64,000 nt of DNA from DAOTVC01 sp034437215 (GTDB taxonomy: Bacteria; Chloroflexota; Anaerolineae; B4-G1; SLSP01), in contig DAOTVC010000003.1 in assembly GCA_034437215.1 (NCBI GenBank), positions 8,390-72,389 on the forward strand, written 5' to 3'. Below are positions 16,648-24,156 of this stretch, one piece after another. The position numbers were made by a program, and so were the translations under genes. Numbering within the stretch: position 1 is the first letter of the stretch; every line of letters starts with the position of its first letter. Below the pieces are notes generated by a model. It worked only from the letters and a program-made list of their open reading frames with translations. It made no database searches and was not told where the DNA came from.

Positions 16648-17502
16648 ATGTTACCGCTGAGCTGGCTATTAGAGCGCCTTACCTGGTTGGGGCTGATCGA
16701 TATCGTCCTCGTGGCGCTGCTCTTTTGGGGGCTCTTCTACGCTCTGCGCGGGACGCGGGCCGTCCCCCTCGTGCGGGGTATCACGGCCTTACTGGTCACT
16801 CTGGCCTTCCTGGGGCAGATTGATCAGCTGACGGCCTTCTCCTGGCTCGTGGACAAGATCCTCCCGGCGATCCTCGTCGCTGTCCCCGTTATCTTCCAGC
16901 CGGAGCTGCGACGGACGTTGGAGCGCCTCGGGCGGGGACGCCTCTTTCTGCTGCCCCAAGCCGCCGAGGAGTCCTACGAGGCGATCCTCGATGAGGTCCT
17001 GGAGGCCACGGAGCAGATGGCTGCTCACCACACGGGTGCGCTGATTGTCTTCGAGCGGGAGACGGGATTGCAGGAATACATCGAGACGGGTGTGCCCCTC
17101 GATGGGGAGGTGACCACCGAGCTCCTCACTACCATCTTCGATCACCACACCGTGCTGCACGACGGTGCCGTCATCATTCGCAATGGACGCATCGCCGCCG
17201 CTGCCTGCGTCATGCCCCTCACCGGCGCTTTTCTCTCGGATCGTCACCTGGGACTGCGCCATCGTGCGGCGATCGGCACCACCGAGGAGAGCGATGCCGT
17301 GGCTGTCGTCGTCTCCGAGGAGCGGGGGACTGTCTCTCTGGCACACAACGGGCGGATTATCCGGGATCTCGAACCCGATCGCCTGGAGTCTATCCTGAAC
17401 GCCTTCTTCAGCGGTAAGTCCGCCTCCACCTCCAACATCTTCCAGCGCTGGCGTCGCAACCTGCCTGACGGCTCCACGGTGATGGAGGAGGTGCAGCGCT
17501 GA
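16648..17502 (+). CDS. cdaA: Diadenylate cyclase CdaA
   Basis: This 284-residue membrane enzyme makes the second messenger c-di-AMP from two ATP. Three N-terminal hydrophobic helices (~14-34, 40-60, 66-84) precede a DAC (DisA_N) domain with the diagnostic catalytic motifs DGA at 172-174 and RHR at 204-206, plus GTTEESDA. The next gene is its usual YbbR-domain partner CdaR, and the stop overlaps the proposed CTG start of that gene. There is no strong ribosome binding site before the ATG. GlmM, the third common member of this cluster, is not in the window. Confidence 0.95.
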   Translation: MLPLSWLLERLTWLGLIDIVLVALLFWGLFYALRGTRAVPLVRGITALLVTLAFLGQIDQLTAFSWLVDKILPAILVAVPVIFQPELRRTLERLGRGRLFLLPQAAEESYEAILDEVLEATEQMAAHHTGALIVFERETGLQEYIETGVPLDGEVTTELLTTIFDHHTVLHDGAVIIRNGRIAAAACVMPLTGAFLSDRHLGLRHRAAIGTTEESDAVAVVVSEERGTVSLAHNGRIIRDLEPDRLESILNAFFSGKSASTSNIFQRWRRNLPDGSTVMEEVQR

Positions 17503-18728
17503 ACCTCAAGGCCGGTGAGTGGATAAGCATGGCCATCGTCTCCCTGGTGTTGGCCTTCATCTTCTGGGCCGTGGCAACGGAGGCCGAAGACCCCATGATC
17601 TCCCAGGCTTACCCCTCCCCCATCACGGTGGAGATACGTGAGCGACCCGAGGACATGATCGCCTACGGGATGGGCGTTGAACAGGCGACGGTGGTTCTGC
17701 GGGCGCCCGAGTCGCTCTGGCAGAGTCTGCTCCGGGTTCAGTCGGACGTGGTTGAAGCCTACGTCGATCTCTCCGACGTGGAACAGGGCAGCGTTACCGT
17801 CCCCGTACAGGTGCAGGTGAACCGCCAGCCCGTGCAGGTGGTGAGCGTCACGCCCTCGGAGGTGACCCTGAACGTGGAGCCTGTGGCGGAGAAGGACGTC
17901 CCGGTGGACGTCAATGTTGAGGGGACGGCGGCACTGGGCTTCCGAGCGCGCTCCTCGGCTTATGCGCCGCGAAACGTAACGGTCCGCGGCCCGGCCCCGC
18001 AGGTCGAGGGGGTGGATCGGGTCCTGATCACCATCTCCGTGGAGGATCGCCGCCAATCTGTGGAGGATGACTTCCAGCCGGTGCCCGTCGATGAGACGGG
18101 CGAGCCCGTCCAGCACGTGGAGGTGATCCCGCGCACCGTGACCGTGGAGGTTCCGGTGGAACAGCTGGGGAACATTCGCGATCTGCCCGTGAACGCCGTT
18201 CTCACGGGACATCCGGCACCCGGCTATCGTGTGGGGCCTGTTAATTTGGAGCCCCCGGTGGTGACGGTGACGGGCAGGAGAGACGTGGTGCAGAATGCCC
18301 CACTGGCATTGAGTACCGAACCCATTCCTCTCGACGGAGCCAGCGAGAGCTTCACCAGGACGGTGGGGCTCCAGCTGCCTGAGGGGCTCTCGGTTCTTAC
18401 GTCGCCGGAGGTGCTCGTGTCGGTGAGTATCGAGATGTTGGAGAGCGTGGTGACCCTGCCCGTTGCCCCGGAGATCAGGGGATTGAGCCTGGGTTATACG
18501 GCCACCGTCACTCCTACCCTCCTTCAGATCGTTATCGAAGGTCCTTTCCTGGCGATCGAAGCGCTCGTTCCTACCGAGGTCGAAGTTTTCTTCGATCTGG
18601 GAGGGCTCTCTCCGGGTGAACACCCCGTCACACCCGAGATCACCCTACCGGACGATAGCCTGCGCGTTAAAGAGGTCATTCCGCCCTCCGTCATCGTGGA
18701 GATCCGGGAGCAGGAGGAGATCGACTGA
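17499..18728 (+). CDS. cdaR: YbbR-domain protein CdaR, regulator of CdaA
   Basis: This is a membrane-anchored extracytoplasmic protein of about 409 residues. One N-terminal helix (SMAIVSLVLAFIFWAV) precedes four YbbR-like beta domains with the recurring pattern P..VTVEVR / V.V.GP...V. It is known to modulate the adjacent diadenylate cyclase. I propose CTG 17499 as the start: GGAGGAGGT lies 6 bases upstream, the codon overlaps the cdaA stop as CTGA, and the extra residues NLKAGEW supply the positive charge expected before the helix. The first ATG (17529) has no ribosome binding site and starts within the helix. No GTG or TTG lies between them. Confidence 0.88.
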   Translation: MNLKAGEWISMAIVSLVLAFIFWAVATEAEDPMISQAYPSPITVEIRERPEDMIAYGMGVEQATVVLRAPESLWQSLLRVQSDVVEAYVDLSDVEQGSVTVPVQVQVNRQPVQVVSVTPSEVTLNVEPVAEKDVPVDVNVEGTAALGFRARSSAYAPRNVTVRGPAPQVEGVDRVLITISVEDRRQSVEDDFQPVPVDETGEPVQHVEVIPRTVTVEVPVEQLGNIRDLPVNAVLTGHPAPGYRVGPVNLEPPVVTVTGRRDVVQNAPLALSTEPIPLDGASESFTRTVGLQLPEGLSVLTSPEVLVSVSIEMLESVVTLPVAPEIRGLSLGYTATVTPTLLQIVIEGPFLAIEALVPTEVEVFFDLGGLSPGEHPVTPEITLPDDSLRVKEVIPPSVIVEIREQEEID

Positions 18729-18739
18729 TGCCCTCCTCC

Positions 18740-19132
18740 CTACGCTTCTGCTCCGCTCTCCGGTTCCCCGCGTAGCCCCAGCTGCAGCGCCTTGAGGGCC
18801 AGGGTCGCGCACTTGACCCGCCCCATGCTCAGCCGTATCCCTCCCAGCAGCTCCTCGATGTCGCCGATGTCGAGGGCTTCGATCTCCTCAGCCGTCTTCC
18901 CGACGACCTCCTCGGTAAGCATGGAGGCCGTCGCCATGCTCACCACGCAGCCGTGGCCCTCAAACATGACGCGCTCCACGCGTCCCTCGTCGTCCAACTG
19001 GGCCGTGAGGTGGATGGTGTCCCCGCAGGTCGGGTTATCGAGGTGAACGTCTACGTCGGCTTCTTCCAGCACGCCGTAGTTCACCGGGTCGTGGTAGTGA
19101 TCCAACATCTGTTCGCGATAGAGTTCGGACAT
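18740..19132 (-). CDS. sufU: SUF iron-sulfur scaffold/sulfurtransferase SufU
   Basis: This 130-residue NifU_N/IscU-like protein receives sulfur from SufS for Fe-S cluster assembly. The three conserved cysteines are C36 (NPTCGD), C62 (GHGCVVSMAS-like) and C108 (VKCATLAL), with the zinc/cluster aspartate D38 following C36. I chose ATG 19132 with AAGGAG 7 bases upstream; upstream in-frame codons look non-coding. It follows sufS by 96 bases, consistent with co-transcription. sufB/C/D are not in the window. Confidence 0.93.
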   Translation of the reverse strand: MSELYREQMLDHYHDPVNYGVLEEADVDVHLDNPTCGDTIHLTAQLDDEGRVERVMFEGHGCVVSMATASMLTEEVVGKTAEEIEALDIGDIEELLGGIRLSMGRVKCATLALKALQLGLRGEPESGAEA

Positions 19133-19228
19133 GATTCTCCTTTTGCATTCAGTGAGTGGTGAGCAGGGAAGAGAGCTGGAGATCAGGATCAAGGAGCGCG
19201 ATCATGCTCCCTGCCTGCTGGACAGGGT

Positions 19229-20458
19229 TCAGCCCCGCCTGAAGATCCGGATGACCTCCTGGAGGCCCTCCACCAGGGCGTCGACATCGTCCCGACCGTT
19301 GTAGACGTAGAAGCTGGCACGGGCGCTAGCGTTAAGACCGAGAGCGTGGTGCAAAGGCTCCGCACAGTGGCGCCCCGCACGAATGCAGACGCCCTCCCCG
19401 TCGAGAATCTGAGCGATGTCGTGAGGGTGAATTCCCTCCAGCCAGAAGGAGACGGCGCCCCCACGACGCGCGGCTTCCGGACCCAGGATGTGCAGACCGG
19501 GCAACGTCCTCAGACGCTCCAGGGCATAGGCGACGAGAGCCTGCTCGTGCTCGTGGACGGCCTCCATCCCCAGCCTGCTCAAGAAGTCCACCGCGGCCCC
19601 AAAGCCCACAGCCTCGGCAATGGCCGGGGTTCCCGCCTCGAACTTGTAGGGGAGCTCATTCCAGACGACCTTATCCTTTCTCACCGTACGGATCATGTCC
19701 CCCCCGTACAGGAAGGGGGGCATCTTTTCCAGGAGCGTGCGCCGTCCCCAGAGGGCCCCGATCCCCGGCCCTCCCAGCTTGTGCGCGGAGAAGGCCAGGA
19801 AGTCCCCACCCAGAGCCTGCACATCGACGGGTAGGTGGGGCACGGCCTGCGCACCGTCGAGGACCACGATGGCACCGGCCGCGTGGGCCTCCTCGATGAT
19901 GGCACGCACCGGCGGGATGGTGCCTAGGACGTTGGACATCATGGTCACGGCCACCACCTTCGTACGCCCGCCCTCCAGCAGCTCCGGTAAGCGCTCCAAC
20001 TCCAGCTCACCCTCCTGGCTGACGGGGATGTAGGCCAACTCCGCGCCCTTCTCCTGCGCCAGCTGCTGCCAGGGGACGAAATTGCTGTGGTGCTCCATCT
20101 CCGTCAGGACGATGCGGTCCCCCGCTCCGATGTTACTGCGCCCCCAGGTGTAGGCGACCAGGTTGAGGGCCTCGGTAGCGTTTCTCACGAAGATGACCTC
20201 AGCGGAACTGGGTGCGTGAATGAAACGAGCGATCCGGTCGCGGGCCTCCTCGTACAATGCGGTGGTTTCCTCGGAGAGGGTGTAGATACCGCGGTGGATG
20301 TTGGCGTAGTGCTGGGTGTAGACGGAGGTGAGCGCGTCGATGACGGCCTGGGGCTTCTGCACGCTCGCGGCGTTGTCCAGGTAGACGAGCCGCTTACCGT
20401 GAAGACGGCGCTCCAGGATGGGAAACTCGCGTCTTATGGCTTCGATATCTAGGGGCAT
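19229..20458 (-). CDS. sufS: Cysteine desulfurase SufS
   Basis: This 409-residue PLP enzyme (group II NifS-like) removes sulfur from cysteine as an enzyme-bound persulfide. YLDNAASVQKPQAVIDAL opens the fold. The PLP lysine lies in AFSAHKLGGPGIG, and the catalytic cysteine is in RAGRHCAEPLH near the C-terminus, in the short extended loop typical of SufS. GGGAGG precedes the ATG. It is the first gene of a sufS-sufU unit under the promoter at 20549-20576. Confidence 0.95.
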   Translation of the reverse strand: MPLDIEAIRREFPILERRLHGKRLVYLDNAASVQKPQAVIDALTSVYTQHYANIHRGIYTLSEETTALYEEARDRIARFIHAPSSAEVIFVRNATEALNLVAYTWGRSNIGAGDRIVLTEMEHHSNFVPWQQLAQEKGAELAYIPVSQEGELELERLPELLEGGRTKVVAVTMMSNVLGTIPPVRAIIEEAHAAGAIVVLDGAQAVPHLPVDVQALGGDFLAFSAHKLGGPGIGALWGRRTLLEKMPPFLYGGDMIRTVRKDKVVWNELPYKFEAGTPAIAEAVGFGAAVDFLSRLGMEAVHEHEQALVAYALERLRTLPGLHILGPEAARRGGAVSFWLEGIHPHDIAQILDGEGVCIRAGRHCAEPLHHALGLNASARASFYVYNGRDDVDALVEGLQEVIRIFRRG

Positions 20459-20548
20459 GGTTGCCTCCCAAAAAGAGTCATCAGTCTATAGTCCTATAGT
20501 CTCACGAACTGTACCCGTGCAGCGGTAGATTCAACGTGTGACGTCAGT

Positions 20549-20576
20549 ATTATAACATACAGTCGTCTTAGATAAA
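20549..20576 (-). promoter_or_regulatory. Candidate promoter of sufS-sufU
   Basis: On the minus strand, TTTATC (20576-20571), a 16-base spacer and a consensus TATAAT (20554-20549) lie ~90 bases before sufS. The leader includes an exact 8-bp tandem duplication (CTATAGTC at 20486-20493 and 20494-20501). Confidence 0.5.
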
Positions 20577-20587
20577 GGTGATGGGGT

Positions 20588-20615
20588 TTGATTCTCTACT
20601 CCCTCTGTCTATAAT
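20588..20615 (+). promoter_or_regulatory. Promoter abutting the recombinase-like gene start
   Basis: TTGATT, a 16-base spacer and a consensus TATAAT end 7 bases before ATG 20623, so transcription should begin at or next to the start codon. An AGGAGG sequence overlaps the end of the -10 box. Confidence 0.55.
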
Positions 20616-20622
20616 AGGAGGT

Positions 20623-21606
20623 ATGAGCACGTCAAACGAGAATACCAGGGATCCCAGGCAGCTGCCGCTCTTCTCTGACGAGCAGGAGCCGGAGCAGCAG
20701 AAGCGAGTCGTCTCCTCGGGGACGATGTTGACACCGCGTTCCTCTCTCAGTGTTACCCTCGGACGTTTCGAGGGCTACATGAGCTCGCGGGGCTTCACGG
20801 AGAACACCCAGCAGGCTTTTCGCCTCGATATGGAGCTCTTGTTGGAGTATCTGGGAGCCGGGATGGCCCTGGAGCAGGTGGGTACGGCGAATCTCAAAGC
20901 CTTTTTGAACTGGATGACCGACGCTCGGGGGGTTCCCTGTAGCCCGAAGACCCTCGAACGGCGCATCACCACCCTCAAGGTCTTCTTCGGCTGGCTCGTG
21001 GAGGAGGGCGTGCTTCCTCGTGATCCTGCTGCTCCCCTGATTCATCAGTCCGTCTCCGCTCCCCTGCCTGAGATTCTCTACGATGAACAGATCCAGGCCG
21101 TTCTCGCTGCAACGCAGGCCCTTCGGGTGGGTGGAGGGGACGATGATCCTGATCCACGTCCCCATCTGCTCACGACGCTCGTCCTGCACACCGGGATCAA
21201 GAAGGGGGAGTGCGTCCGCATCGCCCTCAACCACATCGATCTCACCGTGCCCGCCCAGCCGGTGCTCTGGGTGCGCTACAAGAGGCCCAGCCGCCGTCAT
21301 AAAGAGCGGCGCATCCCTCTGCCCGGTTGGTGGCCTGCCGTGCTGCGGGAGTATTTGCAGGTCTACCAGCCCCAACAGCAGCTCTTTCCCTGGACGGCAC
21401 GGAATCTGGAGTACGTCTTGACGAAGGTGGCGGAGCGGGCCAGCGTCCAGCGCCTCACCTTCGAGATGCTGCGCTGGACGTGCGCCGCTCGAGACTACGC
21501 CGAGGGGCTGGATCCCGAGGCTCTCCGGGACAAGCTGGGGCTCTCGGAGATCACCTGGTACGAGGTGGAGACCAAGCTCGCTCTGCTCGCCCAACGCATC
21601 AAGTAG
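20623..21606 (+). CDS. Degenerate tyrosine recombinase (XerC/D-like)
   Basis: This is a 327-residue protein. After a ~40-residue variable region, residues ~45-140 match the SAM-like core-binding domain (RGFTENTQQAFRLDMELLL), and 150-327 match the catalytic fold. The catalytic set is damaged: the first Arg of TGLR is K193 (TGIKKGE), the HxLR histidine is E281 (EMLRW), and the LGH histidine is L307 (LGLSEI). The tyrosine nucleophile is shifted or absent (only Y313 nearby). R284 and a beta-hairpin lysine (K227) remain. It probably binds DNA without normal strand exchange, or is a specialised relative. It is not next to an integrated element. Confidence 0.8.
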   Translation: MSTSNENTRDPRQLPLFSDEQEPEQQKRVVSSGTMLTPRSSLSVTLGRFEGYMSSRGFTENTQQAFRLDMELLLEYLGAGMALEQVGTANLKAFLNWMTDARGVPCSPKTLERRITTLKVFFGWLVEEGVLPRDPAAPLIHQSVSAPLPEILYDEQIQAVLAATQALRVGGGDDDPDPRPHLLTTLVLHTGIKKGECVRIALNHIDLTVPAQPVLWVRYKRPSRRHKERRIPLPGWWPAVLREYLQVYQPQQQLFPWTARNLEYVLTKVAERASVQRLTFEMLRWTCAARDYAEGLDPEALRDKLGLSEITWYEVETKLALLAQRIK

Positions 21607-21680
21607 TCTCCAGCCCCATCTCATCTAGCGGCTGGTCGCGTTGCATCACTGCCATCAATTGACAAGGAGATTCTGAACTC

Positions 21681-23027
21681 ATGGTTATTTCCCTATCTGA
21701 GAAGATTACGCATCGCACGGCCAAGGTCGGGGTCATCGGATTGGGCTACGTGGGGCTGCCTCTGGCGCTCGCCTCCGCCCGAGCCGGTTTCGAAACAGTG
21801 GGTGTGGAGGTGGACGAGCGTAAGGTCGTGGCTCTCCAGGCTGCCCGAAGCTACATCGAGGATGTGACCGGCGAGGAGCTGGCGCCCTTTGTGGAAGCGG
21901 GTACGCTGCAGGCCACGACCGACTACGACGTCCTCAAGGATGTGGACGTCATCTTCATCTGCGTGCCCACGCCCTATACGATACAGCGCACCCCCGACCT
22001 CGCCGACGTCATCAGCGCCACGCGGGGTATTGCCCCCTACCTGCAGCCCAACCAGCTGGTCGTCCTGCAGTCCACCACCTATCCGGGGACGACGGTGGAG
22101 GTCGTGCAGCCCATCCTCGAGGAGGTGAGCGGCCTTCAGGCGGGAGAGGATTTCTATCTCGCCTTCTCTCCGGAGCGCATCGATCCCGGTAATAAGGAGT
22201 GGAGCGCCTACAACACTCCCAAGGTGGTGGGCGGGCTGAACGGTGAGTCGACCGCCCTGGCGGCCGCTTTCCTGCGGCAGATGGGAGCACCGGTGCACGA
22301 GGTCTCCTCCCCCTCCACCGCCGAGTTGACGAAGCTGCTGGAGAATACCTTCCGTGCCGTCAACATCGCTCTGGTCAACGAGATGGCGCTCCTCTCCGAG
22401 CGCATGGGCATCGACTTCTGGGAGGTGATCGCTGCGGCGAAGACGAAGCCCTTCGGCTTCATGCCCTTCCGCCCCGGTCCGGGTGTGGGAGGACACTGCA
22501 TCCCCATCGATCCCTACTACCTTCTCTGGAAGGCGAGGGAGTTCGACTTCTACACTCGCTTCATCGAGCTGGCGGCGGAGACCAACGAGGCGATGCCCTA
22601 CCACGTCGTGGATCTCGTCGTGGAGGGGTTGAGCAAACAGGGCAAGGCGCTCACCGGGGCCCAGGTGTTGGTGTTGGGGGTGGCCTTCAAGCCCGATATC
22701 GGGGATCCACGTAACTCCCCCGCCGAGCGGGTCATCGAGCTGCTGCAGCTCCGGGGAGCCGAGGTGCGTTACCACGATCCCTACGTCCCCACCTACCGGG
22801 TAGGAGGCGATGCCTTCAGCCCCCAGCCCCAGCAGCTGGAGTCGGTGCCGCTCACCGACGAGCTTCTGACCGCCTCCGACGTCGCGCTCATCGTCACCGG
22901 TCACCATAACGTGGACTATGCCCGCGTGCTCGAGCGGGCCCCCCTGGTCGTGGACAGCTGTAACGCAACCCATAACCTACTCGCGGAGGGACTGGTCGTG
23001 CGCCTCGGTGCGCCCCCTCCCCAATGA
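21681..23027 (+). CDS. UDP-glucose/UDP-N-acetylmannosamine dehydrogenase family protein
   Basis: This 448-residue NAD-dependent four-electron dehydrogenase oxidises a UDP-sugar to a UDP-uronic acid for polysaccharide synthesis. VGVIGLGYVGLPLALASAR is the Rossmann site. The catalytic Cys is in GPGVGGHCIPIDPYYL, and the C-terminal domain has VLGVAFKPDIGDPRNSPA. Spacing and the VGGHCIPIDPYYL form favour the WecC/UDP-GlcNAc-type branch over Ugd, but substrate cannot be settled by reading. AAGGAG precedes the ATG. Its stop overlaps the next start (ATGA). Confidence 0.9.
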   Translation: MVISLSEKITHRTAKVGVIGLGYVGLPLALASARAGFETVGVEVDERKVVALQAARSYIEDVTGEELAPFVEAGTLQATTDYDVLKDVDVIFICVPTPYTIQRTPDLADVISATRGIAPYLQPNQLVVLQSTTYPGTTVEVVQPILEEVSGLQAGEDFYLAFSPERIDPGNKEWSAYNTPKVVGGLNGESTALAAAFLRQMGAPVHEVSSPSTAELTKLLENTFRAVNIALVNEMALLSERMGIDFWEVIAAAKTKPFGFMPFRPGPGVGGHCIPIDPYYLLWKAREFDFYTRFIELAAETNEAMPYHVVDLVVEGLSKQGKALTGAQVLVLGVAFKPDIGDPRNSPAERVIELLQLRGAEVRYHDPYVPTYRVGGDAFSPQPQQLESVPLTDELLTASDVALIVTGHHNVDYARVLERAPLVVDSCNATHNLLAEGLVVRLGAPPPQ

Positions 23028-23572
23028 GAGAGCGGACCCGCAATCTCCTGCTGCGCGGCGGGGCGCTGCTCTTCGTTATCGCCATCACCGTCCTGATCCT
23101 TGTGAATCGGGACCAGGTCCGGCGCTTCGAGGAGCTGGGGTACCCGGGCATCTTCATCATCGCCCTCATCGGCAGCGCAACGGTAGTCTTTCCCGTACCC
23201 CACCTCGCCTTCGTCTTCGCCATGGGGAGCGTCCTCAATCCCTGGCTGGTGGGCCTCATTGCCGGTGTGGGCGATACGGTCGGAGAGCTGACCGGTTATC
23301 TCACGGGCTTTGCTCTTGAGGACGTGGCAGGTCGTTGGGAGCTCTACAAGTACTTCGAGCGGTGGATGCACAGGGCAGGGGATCTCGTGCTCTTCGTCCT
23401 GGCCCTCGTTCCCAATCCGCTCTTCGATATGGCGAGCATTGTGGGTGGACTCTCCGGTTTTCCTTTGTGGCGTTTCCTGTTGGCGACCTGGGCAGGGAAG
23501 ACGTTGAAGTTTGTCGGCATTGCCTGGGCAGGTTTTCTAGGAGTAAGATGGATACTCGACCTCTTTCGATGA
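23024..23572 (+). CDS. VTT-domain (DedA/TVP38-like) membrane protein 1
   Basis: This 182-residue protein has about five hydrophobic segments. The central block FPVPHLAFVFAMGSVLNPWLVG then GVGDTVGELTGYLTG, and a later VPNPLFDMASIVGG, match the VTT (SNARE-associated/DedA) fold, whose members act as lipid scramblases or flippases in the membrane. It overlaps the preceding dehydrogenase by 4 bases and the following paralogue by 4 bases, so all three are translationally coupled. Coupling to sugar-nucleotide metabolism hints at a lipid-carrier role, which is inference. Confidence 0.85.
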   Translation: MRERTRNLLLRGGALLFVIAITVLILVNRDQVRRFEELGYPGIFIIALIGSATVVFPVPHLAFVFAMGSVLNPWLVGLIAGVGDTVGELTGYLTGFALEDVAGRWELYKYFERWMHRAGDLVLFVLALVPNPLFDMASIVGGLSGFPLWRFLLATWAGKTLKFVGIAWAGFLGVRWILDLFR

Positions 23573-24132
23573 ATGTACAAAAGACGAATCTCAATCTACT
23601 GCGCGTTCTCATCGTGCTCTTCTTCATCGGTGTAACGCTCTTCGTCGCCCTGCACCCCGACTGGTTCAGCGTCGAGCGCTTTCGCCGCTGGGGTTACCTG
23701 GGCGCTTTCATGATGGCCCTCATCGGCAGCACCACGGTCATGCTTCCCATCCCCCACCTCGCCTTCACCTTTACCATGGGTTCGGTCCTCACCCCTTGGT
23801 TGATCGGGCTCTGTGCCGGTACGGGGGACGCTTTAGGCGAACTCTGGGGCTACCTCGCCGGCTACGCTGTAGAGGATCTCTTCGCGGAGTGGAAGTTTTA
23901 TCCCTTGGTCGAGCGGTGGATGAGAAAGAACGGTGATCTGACCGTCTTTCTCATGGGCGTCGTGCCCATGCCCCTCTTCGATCTGGCGGGCATCGCCGGT
24001 GGGGCGGTGGGCTTCCCCGTCTGGCGCTTCTTTCTTGCCACCTGGCTGGGTAAGACCATCAAGGCGATCCTCTTTGCCTGGGGCGGGTTCTATGGGCTCG
24101 CTTGGCTCGCAGGCCTTCTGGGCCTGGGATGA
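23569..24132 (+). CDS. VTT-domain membrane protein 2 (tandem paralogue)
   Basis: This 187-residue protein aligns end to end with the preceding gene: LPIPHLAFTFTMGSVLTPWLIG, GTGDALGELWGYLAG, VPMPLFDLAGIAGG. I chose ATG 23569 because it overlaps the previous stop as ATGA and gives the same N-terminal length as the paralogue. ATG 23548, with AGGAG nearby, is an alternative. The pair probably arose by tandem duplication and may form a heterodimer, since VTT proteins can assemble from two inverted halves. Confidence 0.85.
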   Translation: MNVQKTNLNLLRVLIVLFFIGVTLFVALHPDWFSVERFRRWGYLGAFMMALIGSTTVMLPIPHLAFTFTMGSVLTPWLIGLCAGTGDALGELWGYLAGYAVEDLFAEWKFYPLVERWMRKNGDLTVFLMGVVPMPLFDLAGIAGGAVGFPVWRFFLATWLGKTIKAILFAWGGFYGLAWLAGLLGLG

Positions 24133-24156
24133 GCTTGCGTTATAGTGGAGGATTCC

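Noticed and set aside
20623..21606. Integrase marking a genomic island
   Set aside because: Catalytic residues are lost, no attachment site or tRNA is near, and neighbours are ordinary housekeeping genes.
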